From Nicotiana tabacum (taxonomy: Eukaryota > Streptophyta > Magnoliopsida > Solanales > Solanaceae), in contig NC_134082.1 in the NCBI RefSeq assembly GCF_000715075.1, positions 192,809,948 to 192,873,947 of the forward strand: DNA of 64,000 nucleotides, written 5' to 3'. Shown piece by piece: positions 1 through 10,623 of this stretch. Made by a program: the position numbers and the translations under genes. Numbering within the stretch: position 1 is the stretch's first letter; every line of letters starts with the position of its first letter. The notes beneath the pieces are model-generated. The model did no database searches, was not told the origin of the DNA, and saw nothing but the letters and a program-made list of their open reading frames with translations.

Positions 1-345
1 AGAAGTGCTTGTGTTAGCTTCAAATTACATTGCCTAAAGGCTTGCTTCAAGCCATAATAGTAATTGAGTAGCCTACACACCCTATGCCCCCCCCGGCTAC
101 CAAATCCCTGAGGCATAGTCATCTAAACTTCTTCATGTAAATCTCCATTTAAAAAGGCATTATGTACATCTATTTGGTAGATTGGCCATTTTCTAAGTGC
201 AACAACTGTTATAACAGTCCTCACTGTGGTCATTTTGGCCATATGTGAGAAGGTGTCATGAAAATCAATCCCCTACTACTGGGTTAGAAGGTGAGAAGGA
301 GACCCAATATTACCATAGCTACCAGTCTAGCCTTAAGCCTTTCTA
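1..345 (-). pseudogene. Copia K reverse transcriptase, N-terminal fragment
   Basis: Translated on the minus strand, this stretch gives the opening of a copia reverse transcriptase. A GIDFHDTFSH block is followed by QIDVHNAFLNGDLHEEV, a stop, MTMPQGF, and then VCRLLNYYYGLKQAF. The DV-NAFLNGDL and YGLKQA blocks are the standard copia RT landmarks upstream of the YVDD catalytic box, which lies beyond the window. At least one in-frame stop and one frameshift are visible, so it is a pseudogene. The call rests on motif recognition, and the exact upstream limit is uncertain. Confidence 0.85.
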
Positions 346-1088
346 CTGTTCCATCAGCATTGTATATGGACTTTTTCAAGAGGCAAATTCGCTACTTCGC
401 AAGTGTTGTTTTGTTCTAATGCTTCAATATCAAGTTTCATAACCTTGATCCACTTGTCATCTTTAACAGCATGAAAAAATGAGATTGGTTTAGTGTCAGA
501 AGAAAACGAATCTAGGTAGGATTGGAAAATATGAGAAAGATGAGAATAAGAAATGAATTGGTGTATAGGATAAAGAGATTAACCCGAGGATGCACATAAT
601 CAGTCAGCCATATAGGAGGTTTAGAGAACCTACATGACTTACTGACAAGTACTATGATAGTACTTGTGTATGAATCCATATCACGAGTATTAGATGATGA
701 TTTAGCATGCAAAGAAGGAGCAAAAGAGGGAGAATGAGTAGGAGAGGAAGGAGAGTCAACAGGAGAGTCAGAGAAAGTAGCAGGTGAGTCTGCTGAATCA
801 TTGGAAAGGTCAAGTGTAGTGACTTCTGGTTCAATATTGGTAGAAAGTTTTGGTTCTATATTAGAAGAAGGAAAGATATTTGGGATATGGGTGACTAGGA
901 TTTGGATCAGGGATAACTAAGAATCTGTGTTTAGGATGCCTGAAAGGAAATATCCCTTCTTTGAAGAAAACATCCCTACTAATTATGAATTTGTTAGCAG
1001 AAATATCATATACTTTATATCCTTTTTGTGTGGTGCATATCCCATAAAGACTCCAGGAATAGATTTAGGATTAAACTTGTCATAAAAA
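346..1088 (-). other. Copia K spacer between integrase and RT
   Basis: This stretch corresponds to the poorly conserved linker between integrase and RT in copia polyproteins. The short ORFs here (for example the leucine-rich one at 652-834) read through low-complexity GAGGA-rich sequence and look accidental. I see no separate gene. Confidence 0.5.
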
Positions 1089-2200
1089 TCAGCCTTTGTG
1101 GCACAGCAAATGCACCTCATTGTTCTCATGTGGAAAACGAAGGTGGTTTTCTAGGGAACATCTCATAGGGAGATTTTTCTTATAGAACAGAACTAGGAAG
1201 TCTATAATGATGTAGGTTTCTATTAGAATGTAATCACCCCGGAATTTTAAGGCTGTATTGGCTTGGAATCTTAAAGCTCTTCCTATTTCAAGAATGTTTC
1301 TATGCTTTCTCTCCACAACTCCATTTTATTATGGAGTGTGCAGACAACTACTTTGGTGAATTATTACTTTGGACTTGAAGAGATTGAAACAAAGAGTGTT
1401 GAAGAATTCATGCCCATTGTCTGACCTGGCATATTTGACAGTACTACCAAATTGGTTTTCTACTAGTTGAAGGAAATCTTTCAAAACAACATACACATCA
1501 ATCTTTATCACAAGAGAAAGGTCCATAGTATAGTCATCAACAAGAGTTAGGAAGTATTTGAAACCATTATAAGTACATACTCTACAGGGTCCCCAAGCAT
1601 TCATATGGACTAGTTCAAAAGAACAAATATACTTACAAGTACTAATGGGAAATGACCATCCAACTTGCCTAGCAAGAGGACAAACGGGACAATTGCAAGT
1701 AGAAGGCTTAGACAAGTACTTATTTATTTCAGGTATATTTAATAAGACTGTCATAGGGGCATGGCCCTGTCTTTGATGCCACGGGAAGCTTGAGCCTGGC
1801 TGATGTGAGACTATCATACAGTTGGAAGAAGAAAAGGTAGTAGCAAGTTCTAAAGGATTGAAGATATAGAGGTCTTTTCTGAGTCTACCAATCCCATTCA
1901 CTATGCCACTGGAGAGGTCTTGAAAGATACAAAAATCAGGATAAAAGTGGACAGAACTATTTAACTCTTTAGTGTATTTGGAGATAGACAACATGTTATA
2001 TCTGAATTCAGGTACATAAAGCACACCATGAATGGTTTTTGAGATAAATAGATTGCAAGAACCAATGTTAGTTATTTTAATGCTATTACCTTTAGGCAAA
2101 TATACTGAGGAAGATTTAGGCTTAGGTATTTAAGAGATACTTGACAAGAGATTCAAGGATGACACCATATGATTTGAAGCACCAGAATTAATAATCCAAC
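1089..2200 (-). pseudogene. Copia K protease remnant plus integrase
   Basis: On the minus strand, near 2,190, the protease signature reads WIINSGASNHM. The catalytic Asp of the usual D-S/T-G-A motif is Asn here. A frame of 256 codons (2,099-1,329) then carries the GAG-pre-integrase zinc region (WHQRQGH, then CNCPVC) and the integrase core. In the core, DDYT and RSDNGHEF supply the first and second acidic residues. After a stop near 1,328 the reading continues as ERKHRNILEIGRALRF, which holds the catalytic Glu of the DDE triad. The integrase is therefore recognisable end to end but broken, and the protease active site is changed. Confidence 0.85.
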
Positions 2201-2244
2201 AGTTTTGTTCAGTCAGTGATTTACCTGCCATGCTAGCAACTTCT

Positions 2245-2963
2245 TGTCACGACCCAAACCTCATATGTCGTGATGGCGCTTATCGCAATACTAGGCAAGC
2301 CGACAACCATAATAAATCACACATTCTTTAAGTTTGAAAGTATGATAAAATAAGTTTAAGAGTAAAATCTCATAAATACTAATATAAAAATACTGCGACT
2401 CAATACAATATTACCCCAAAATCCGGGTGTCACTCACTACAAGTGCATCTATACAATAACATGGTCTGAAACACTCTCTAGGAAATAGAACAATAAATAA
2501 AAAATAGAAGATGAAGGAGGAGAGTCAAGGTCTGCGGATGCCAAAGTAGCTATCTCAAAAATCTTCGAATTAATAAAGCTCCAAAAGCAGCAACCACCGT
2601 ACCCAAAAGTACTTGGATCGGTACACGAAGTGTAGAGTGTTGTATGAATATAACCGACCCAATATACTCAATAAGTAACAAGACTAACCTTGGGCTGAAA
2701 GCAGTGATGAGCTCAACAGGTACAGTCCAAATATAGAAATAATAGTACAGAATGTAGACATACTTTCAAGTTCAACAGTTAAGCTCAAACAGGTAAAATA
2801 TTCCAAGTGTTTACTGAAATGAGGAATGATACATCTCGATATCTACATGCCAATTATGTATGCCAATTGTAATGCAGAACAATGATGAAATTATATGCAT
2901 ACTCTCAGAGTAGAAATCACTCAGTCTTCCCATTCACTCAATCCTCACAGTCATTCAATCCTC
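2245..2963 (-). repeat. Element A 3' LTR, first part
   Basis: It starts TGTCACGACC and matches the other LTR of A from 32,482 onward nearly base for base. It stops at the sequence CAATCCTC, where element O begins. The LTR resumes at 25,193. The two parts sum to about 2.9 kb, close to the 2,931 bp of the partner LTR. Confidence 0.93.
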
Positions 2964-5900
2964 TGTGAGCATGTGATTTTTGCCTCATATGAATTACTCC
3001 TACAGAATTCCAAAAATTAGATTTTTCCTTTTTATTATTTGTTATTTAGGAATTATTGTAGAATTCTTTAAATTATTTGCATTCCTTGCATGCATGTTTA
3101 ATTTTAGTTAATTCATGAAAAAACAAAAATATATTGCATTTGCATCTAGGATTTAATTTTACATTTTTTAGATTAACTAGTAAATTAGTTTGTTTTACAA
3201 AAATGGAAAAATCACAAAAAAATAACTCATTTTTGCATTGTTAATGTTTAGCTTCGAATTTTGTAGTTTTCCTTTAATTTGGTAATTAATTAGTTGTTGT
3301 AAATATTATTTTAGTAATTAACCTAAGTTGGTAGTATAATTTGGGTTAGGAAATAATTTTGGTTTTATTTTTATTTTTTAAAAAGAAAAGGATTTGAAGT
3401 TAAAAAGAAATTGAAAAGAAAAAGAAAAGAATTTAAAGAATAAGGATTTTGGGCTCTTTTAATTAAATATCCCCAAGCCCAATAAATTACACCCCTTAAC
3501 CCGTTCAAAATCGGCCCAGAACCGTTCCCCTACCCGGTCCGCTTTTCTCTATGCCCAAACGACACTGTTTAGGTCTTTTAATCTGAGCCCTTGATCTCCC
3601 TTTATCGAACGACTTGGGACTGGTCCCTCTAAAGTATATAACTGTCCTAAAGCCCCCTATCCCCCCCTCCCCCCCTCAAACTCATCTCTCTCACTTCACC
3701 TCTCGTTCAGAGACTCCCTCAAAACCCTAACGTCACCCTTCCATCCTCTCCAAAGTTCCAGGCGTCGCCGCCTCTAATCACCCCCAAATCTACACCATCA
3801 AACCCCCATGGCTCCCTCTCCCCCAATCTTTAAGTTGTTTCCCTCGAATCTTTCCAAAATTCTTCGAATCTTAAATCGAAGTTCTGAAACCTAAAATTCC
3901 AAAATCAGCAAATTTAGTGAAGGTTGATGCTGAAATTGAACTTATTCGTGTGTTTTCATTTGAGAACACATGATTAAGGCCCATTTAGGTCAAAATTGAA
4001 AAGCTCGAGAGTTAGTTTCAAGATGTTGTCCGCCTGGTTCTTAGGTATTTTCAGCACCTTTTTCTCTCTTGCATTTTTCTTCTTCTTTTTAGTTTAAGTT
4101 CATCTTCATCTTTTCTCTGTCTCTTCTTTTCTTATTCTTTGTTACGTTTTCGTTTTTAATCATTGTTTCATTGCATAATTATATTGATAACAAATTTAGT
4201 TTATTTTGTTTTGGTTTTTATTATTTATGTCTAATTAGTTCATTCCCCTTTTTTGTTTTGGTTTCATTCTAAAGGTTTTCAGGTTTACTCTGGTTAGCCC
4301 GTTAATTTGTGGCCTTTGATTGTGATTTGAACTTGGGTTCTGAAATCAGAAGCCCAAGAAAGGGATTCAATCCGGGTCTTGCAAGCCCAGGTTTGGGTTG
4401 AATCATTAGGTCAATTTGACCCGTTTGGTTTCAGGGGTAAAAACAGGGGTCCTAAAGGTTAATTTAGGAATTTAGGTGGGGGAATATTATGTAACTGAAT
4501 GGAGAAGTTTCCTAGAAAGAAGGTTTGGAACTGCTCTTGAAAAGCTGGTTTTAAACTAAGGGACTAAACAGTAAAAATAAAAATTCTAAAAGGATAAAAG
4601 AGCATAAATAAAATTCATTTCTGTTGCCCTAAAGCTTGCCTATAAAGGCATAGTTTCTTCTTTAGCAAGTCATATTTGGAGAGATCGAAAAATACAAAAG
4701 AATTGAAAAGGCAGAGTCTTCTTCTAAATACTGAAAATTTCTTGAGTTAGGCTGGGTTTTTGGTTCTTTGATTCCTCTGAATAGTTTATAATTCCTAAAA
4801 AAAGCTTCCAAGGTCGTATATCTGGGTTTGAAAGGGTTCAAATTGGTTTGAGGTTTTGGTTTAATCTGCTGGTTGTGCCACTGTTCCATTGCTGATACTT
4901 TGTTGTTCTCATCTACTTCATTTCGAGTTCATTTCCTATTGTTTTACTATTGTAATCAGGTACTCCTCTAGACTTCATGGATATGTGAAATAAAGGGACT
5001 TGCAGATATGCCCTTGGGTCAAAACTTGTGTTACATTGCCTCTTCTGTTGCATGTTCTATTCTTGCTTTAATTTCATGCTAATTTGAAATACATCTAGCC
5101 TACTTTATGTAATTCATTTGTTGATTTCAACTGTTGTCTTTAAATTCTATTTTTAAATCGGAAGAACACAATTATTTAGTCGATTTAGTTTGTAAATGGT
5201 GTGAGGTCCGGTTCGTATGTATGGACCGTGGGGAACCAGTGCAGTAGAATTTCAGTAGAATTTAAACCTATTTCAGACTTGTTTAACTTGTTGAAGTCAA
5301 TGTTAGGTTGTGGGGATTTTGTTTGAATTTTGCTAAGGGGGTATGTGTGGGTCTGGAAACGAAAATACTCAATTGGAATCCATGCTAGTAAACATACCCT
5401 TTCAGCTGGAATCATGTTAGTTGCTTGGATTAGAAATTATGAGTTATATTAGGATTCAAAATGACAAGGAGTTGTGTATAAGTTGTTGTTATATTTCCTC
5501 ATAGAATGGTTTCAGAACGTACGTTGCATTTTTTCTTTTTTGAATTGCAAAAGATGCCAGTTGTTTGTTCCATTTTTAGGGTCTTTCATGAAAACTTAAT
5601 TTGTCTCAATTAGTTGAAAAGAATCATAAATGGCCTTAAACGTTGGCTCAGTCACACCAAACGATCCTTTTTGCCGATTTTGCCTGCATCTTGGGATTAA
5701 TGAGAGCCCAGTAATGCCTAAAGCATTTTTAGCTTGTTTCTATGTAATCTATTCAAGATTAGCTGGGTTTTGGACTTCGAATACCAAGGGCTTCACTTTG
5801 AAGGGATTCGATTTTGAGTCCCTATTTCTTCTGCATTTGTCTTAAATCGGATTTGGGCTCATTTTGGGCCCAAGCCTGATGGCATTCGCGAAAAATGAGA

Positions 5901-6737
5901 TTATTTAATATGATGTTGGTTGATAATTAGGTTCAAACATTTAGCATAAAAAGTGATTAGAATTCCTTTAAGCTTTCCTTAATCAACTAGACTCTTAAAT
6001 TGGGTTTGAGGTGTGCCATACTAGCCAAATATACAATTTATGGCCCTCAAAAAATTAAGAACTCTTTTGTTAGAATAATTTGAGGCGTTCCGTGGCAAAT
6101 AAAATCGCAAAACTCATGGCCCTCATTTAATTAATTTTAATTCTTTATACATCGAGTGTGCCATTTAGTTTGAACATTTCATGGCCCTCGCAAACTTGAA
6201 AATGCGTAGTTGCTTTAGGCGCGTAATTCGGATTAACTTTCTTAAACTCGAGTGTGCATTTCATGTGACCCAAACCCAAATCCCAACAACGTTAAATAAA
6301 ATATGTCGCGGACCGCGGGTGCATTTCATGTGGTGTGGTTCAAGACGTGTTTTAGATAACGTTGAATATTCCTTAAAATAATTAAAAGCGGTTTAATAAG
6401 TTAAAATATACCATCGGCTAAAACATTTATTAAAATAAGATAATAGGCCAATTGTAATAGTTTAAATGACCGTGCTAGAACCACGGAATCTGGGGATGCC
6501 TAACACCTTCCCCCGAGTTAACATAATTCCTTATTCAGAATTTCTGGTTCGCAGACTTCAAGAGGAAAGTCAAATTTTCCTCGATTTGGGATTATAAATA
6601 AATCGGTGACTTGGGACACTAATAAAATATTCCAAGTGGAGACTCTGATAATTAAATAATCTCATTTCGAATAACGTCACTTAAATTGGAAAAACTCCCT
6701 ATATATACCTTCGGGTGTGTAAAAAGGAGGTGTGACA
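2964..6737 (+). repeat. Element O 5' LTR
   Basis: It runs from TGTGAGCATGTG to GGTGTGACA and aligns along its length with 21,400-25,187. It contains a TATA-like box followed by a pyrimidine-rich stretch near 3.64 kb. A second TATATATA run about 35 bp before the LTR end is also present in the other LTR. Open frames of 65-80 codons inside it are shared by both LTRs, as duplication predicts, and are not taken as genes. Confidence 0.95.
3635..3641 (+). promoter_or_regulatory. TATA box candidate in element O 5' LTR
   Basis: TATATAA is followed within 30-40 bp by a long C/T-rich tract and AAACCCTAAC-type sequence, the look of a plant core promoter with its leader. The same arrangement is kept at 22,065-22,071 in the 3' LTR. 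If it is the start site, more than 3 kb of LTR would be transcribed leader. The TATATATA near 6,700 is the competing candidate. Confidence 0.45.
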
Positions 6738-6741
6738 GCTC

Positions 6742-6759
6742 TGGCGACTCTGCTGGGGA
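6742..6759 (+). other. Primer binding site of element O (tRNA-Arg type)
   Basis: TGGCGACTCTGCTGGGGA begins four bases after the LTR end. It is complementary to the 3' end of plant tRNA-Arg(ACG) as I know it, with a single mismatch. tRNA-Arg priming is a known habit of Ogre elements. Confidence 0.8.
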
Positions 6760-7903
6760 AAATAAACCAGAACTTTTGTTCAAGGTTCAAGAATTGGAGC
6801 TTAGAATAACTGTTATACTTGGCTTTATTTATTATCTGATTTTTATGTGTTTGAGCATAATGTGCTAAATGCTGCTTTTTACCGCTTTGATATTATTTGG
6901 ATTGTATATGAATTGTTACTAAACTCTCTTCTTCCTGAGTCTTCTAAATCATTTGGGAAGTGTGCACTTCGTGTGACTTCTTTTCTGTTAGAGTCTTGTC
7001 CTATTTTAGAACAAGGTTCGGACAAGTTGCAAAGCCGGTGAAGCTTCTGTATTCCCGGTATGCTGCCCCCCCCGGCTCGAGCTATCCGCTCGGGTAAGCC
7101 AGGTCTAGAACAATAAACCCAGATTTTAAACCTGGTATAACAAAGCCTTATGCCGGATCTCTAGTAGGAACGTTTGTTTGCATCACGTGCATTTGACTTA
7201 GGAGACTCAACACAAGGGTTGGGTCTGTCTAGGACAGGTGTACCCGAAATGAAAAGACCATCCTGATGCATCCTACTTGCTACTTGTGCATTTATTTGCT
7301 TCGGATTTGCATGTTGATCGGCTTATGAATAATAGGAGAAAAGTTGGGAAAAATAAAAGTCAATGTGAGGATTAAGAGAGATAATTGCCTGTTTTCGAAA
7401 ACACCAATGTCCAAAAATATACGGATACTCGGCCAAAATTTTGAAAAAAAAAGAAAATCTTTTTTTAAAAATTGTTGGTTTTATTTTGTCAAATCTACCG
7501 AACTACGTCACTTTGATTCTCACTGGATGTGGGATACGTAGGCAACCCCCATCGAGTCCAACTTCATTTTTGCAAAAAAATAACCCCAAAAGAACAAAAA
7601 CTTTATGGTTTTGTCATAAATAAGTAAGGTGATGCCATTCTTGCCTAAAATAGCCAAATGTCCCCAAAAGGGCGCCGGAAGGCTGTTTTTGCAAAAACAA
7701 CCACCTATGCTCTCTTTTTCAAATTTTTTGTCCAGTTAGCAAATACAGCCTTAAAATATTCTTCCCCGAGGTACTGAAAGGTCATATTTGCAAGGCCGAA
7801 ATTTTTTATTTTTTTTTTTGAAATATATCTTTTTGAAAAAATGGTGATAACTTTTCCTGAGTCAAAATGAGTCATGATCTTTTTAACTTAATCACTCTAA
7901 TAA
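6760..7903 (+). other. Element O leader between primer site and ORF1
   Basis: About 1.1 kb without a credible gene. It holds the first of four copies of a stem motif at 7,500-7,550. An A/T-rich, TTTTTGAAA-type stretch runs up to a possible splice acceptor (TGTGCAG at about 7,906) just before ORF1. The short ORFs here are not supported. Confidence 0.6.
7500..7550 (+). repeat. Stem motif copy 1 of 4 in element O
   Basis: The motif starts GAACTACGTC and has the second arm GATACGTAGGCAACC. The 6-base arms CTACGT (7,503-7,508) and ACGTAG (7,536-7,541) are fully complementary. It lies upstream of ORF1. Related copies sit at 10,154, 17,996 and 21,221. Confidence 0.75.
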
Positions 7904-9971
7904 ATGTGCAGGATGAGCATAGATGAAAATGAATCCTTCACAATTCTTAAGGAAATCCCCTTACAGCTCCATATGTGGTGGAACGACTTAGGAAAAGTCA
8001 GTCAAGGAACCGTGGTAAAGGTTTTGGGTGGTCTTGTCGGACTTTTGAATACCAAGCCAAGATTGGACGTGATTGAAGCCTTGATACATTTTTGGGATCC
8101 GACTCGCAATGTGTTCCGCTTTTTTGATTTTGAGCTCACACCCACGCTAGAGGAAATTGCGAGTTACGCCGGCTTTAGCGGAAACCTTAGAAGTCGGTAC
8201 CTGGTGTCACCGAGAACAGTATCTCCTCACAAGTTTTTGGATATGTTGAGTATTAGCCGGGATATTCAGGATGGGAATTTATCTGAAGGGTTTTGAACTT
8301 TCTAATTCTTATACCAATGCTATGGCAATCCCCGAGGTTTTGAAACACCAAATACCGGTCTGACCCATGCAGGAAACAAAGATAAATGGGAGGTACGATG
8401 GGGTTTGGTTTTTATAGTAGCATTCTTGGGTGTTATAATCTGTCCGCAAAAAGACGGCAACAGAGAATTGGGCCTCGTGGGAATGGTTGAGGTAGAGATC
8501 AAGAATGCTAATGGCACCTTAGTTCCACTAATCTTGTCTGAGATTTACCGAGCTTTGACCATCTGCCGAGAAGGGGGAAAATTCTTCCAAGGCTGTAACC
8601 TACTACTATAACTGTGGATACAGGAACATCTCCGTCACTGTGTTGGGTATATGAACTACGGCATGACTGGTTTGAATTACATCAAAGAATTTAAAAGCTG
8701 AGTGGTGGGTGTTGAATTTCCAGAAGGTACCGAGGTTTGGTTTGCACACTTGAGTTCTTTAACTTCGGATAAAATTGAGTGGACTTTCGGATGGCTCTCC
8801 CTATCACCGAAGTTGTATACATGTCAGCCAAAGTGTGCTATCTTCTCCAAATGGGTATCCAGAGCATTCAGCTATATGCTCCTCATAAGGTTTTGCGCCA
8901 ACTGGGCAGGTTTCAAATTGCTCCCCATGACGAAGATCTGAGTGGACAAGCCGTCGAATTGGGCCTAAAGGTTGTATTCCCAGAAGGAAAAGTTCGCCAA
9001 GTTTGGAATGAGTGCAGATTTTTTGAACCTAAGACTATGGTGCGGGATCTAGCTAAGGGTGAGGTAGACCCCAATTACATGATTTAGTTCGGTAAAAGGT
9101 TTCAAATCCCTCGAGAGCCCGAGAGACCTACTAAGAGACCCCATGTCCAACAATTCACTAATGACTCACGGGAACAGTGGGACTGGTTGGCAAAAAAAAG
9201 AAAGCTATAGGGCCAAGGTAAGTAAATTAGAGGGACAAATCATGGACCTTAAATTTGGCAATAGTATCCAAGCTGCTGCATGAAGGGGAAATGAAGAAGC
9301 TAACTCTGGAAAACGAAGCCCTCAAAGCTGAGATCCAGAAAATGAGAATAGCTGCTAGAAACCCGGAAAGAAGCCGAGTAGATGAAATGCTTATAAGTGG
9401 CCTGAGAAAGAAAGTACTCGAGTGTCAAGATGACCAAGAAAAAACTGAGGCCAGACTAGCAAAAGTCCGAGCACAATTGGCAAAGAATGCAGAAGGGCGG
9501 GCAGAGTTTGTGCAACAAATGAAAAGAAAATATGAGGGGGCAATCACCAATCTGAAGAGAAAGCTAACTACCCTTTAAAATGAGGCGGCCAAACGAGCTA
9601 GGAACTTTAAATCTGACAGAGAATATTGTTGTGCTTTGATGGCTCAGATGGAGGAAGAAACGCAACAGCTGCAGAATCAAAATCATCATGACACGCAAGT
9701 GGTAGAAGCTAGGAATCAGCAAATCGGGCGCCTGCTTCAAGAAAAGGGTATTATCCAAAAGAGGGTTAGAGTCATTGCCGACTACATCGTCATGAAATGC
9801 CATGCATGTGAGGACATGACTCAAACCACTTTCTTCGTTGCAGTAATGACATTTGTCCACCAAATAATGAGTGATTTGGAGCGACTTCAAGGGGATCTCG
9901 CACATAGGCCTGTGGCAAGACCGAATGATGTCCCACGGGCCCCAGGAGTCGAAGTATTTATGTACTCATGA
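7904..9971 (+). pseudogene. Element O ORF1 (Ogre-specific protein upstream of gag)
   Basis: This is the extra protein that Ogre elements encode ahead of gag; its function is unknown. The first part (7,904-9,087, in at least three frames) reads LHMWWNDLGKVSQGTV, IEALIHFWDPTRNVFRFFDFE and LTPTLEEIASYAGFSG. It later gives EFPEGTEVWFAHL and ECRFFEPKTMVRDLAKGEVD. The second part (9,255-9,971, with a stop near 9,577) is rich in Glu, Lys, Gln and Arg with heptad-like spacing and is a likely coiled coil. Stops and frameshifts at about 8,297, 8,700 and 9,088 break it. Placement between leader and gag, plus the WDP..F.F..F.LTPTLEE block, support the call. The start is uncertain because it may follow a splice. 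Confidence 0.8.
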
Positions 9972-10623
9972 TTTTTTATTTATCGAGTCTGTATTTCAAT
10001 TTTTAGTTTAACGTGTATTTTGAATCCGTTTGTAGTTTTAAAATTCCAAGAAATGAGTAGTTTGAAGTCTTTTTTAATAGAAAAGTTTAGGAGTTTTATT
10101 AATTAAAATTGAAAATTCCCAAAAAATTGTTCCTTTATTTTTTGCATTTTCTTGAACTACGTAATGATCTAATTCACGTGGCGTCGTGATACGTAGGAAA
10201 TCCTCATCAGATCCGGTCATGATTTTTGTAAATGACTCAAATAAGAGAGGGATATGAAAAGAAAGAACTTAAAGAAAAAACAACCAAAAAAGCCAAAGAA
10301 AAACAAAAAAAGGGCAAGGAAAGAGAGGAAATGAAAGTGCGGAAAATGGGAATAGAAGCACAAAAGGCCAAAGTGGAAAGAAAAGAAAATTAGGGAAAGT
10401 AAGTAAAAGCCAGGATGAAACATGTAACCGTTACGAAACATGTAAAAACACATTTAACTATATAGGGGCATCACACCCCAACGTGTGATTACCTATGTGT
10501 TAATTGCTTCAAACTGACTGGTTTGTTGTCTACTGTTAAGTCCAGGTTCTATAGTAAGGTGGTTGGTTTTGTGGTAGTCTTGCTTCAAATCCATACTTCA
10601 CGAGGTAGAAAGGAAGCATTGAA
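9972..10623 (+). other. Element O spacer between ORF1 and gag
   Basis: Untranslated spacer. It contains stem motif copy 2 (10,154-10,219) and then a purine-rich run of GAAAGAA/AAAAAAG type (10,230-10,400). That run opens a hydrophobic 78-codon frame on the opposite strand which I reject as a gene. Confidence 0.6.
10154..10219 (+). repeat. Stem motif copy 2 of 4 in element O
   Basis: It begins GAACTACGTAATG and continues to GATACGTAGGAAATCC and GATCCGGTC. Arms CTACGT (10,157-10,162) and ACGTAG (10,191-10,196) are fully complementary. It lies between ORF1 and gag. Confidence 0.75.

Larger units (their letters stand above)
1..2244 (-). mobile_element. Copia K, downstream segment (protease to RT)
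   Basis: This is the left part of a Ty1/copia retrotransposon on the minus strand, cut by the window edge. Read from 2,244 down to 1, it shows a protease remnant, integrase and the start of reverse transcriptase, which is the copia gene order (integrase before RT). The rest of RT, the RNase H and the 3' LTR lie outside the window. At 2,244 it is interrupted by gypsy element A. The 5' portion (gag, primer site, LTR) resumes at 35,413, and the 5-bp target duplication CTTCT is found at both edges (2,240-2,244 and 35,413-35,417). The host order is therefore direct observation. Many stops and frameshifts show it is dead. Confidence 0.9.

Noticed and set aside
5185..5845. ORFs in the element O LTR that recur in the other LTR (23,616-24,290)
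   Set aside because: Sharing follows from LTR identity. No start context, protein motif or sign of coding conservation is visible.
10217..10453. Hydrophobic 78-codon ORF on the minus strand
   Set aside because: It is the complement of a purine-rich AAAGAA tract in the ORF1-gag spacer; the Phe/Leu richness is a composition effect.
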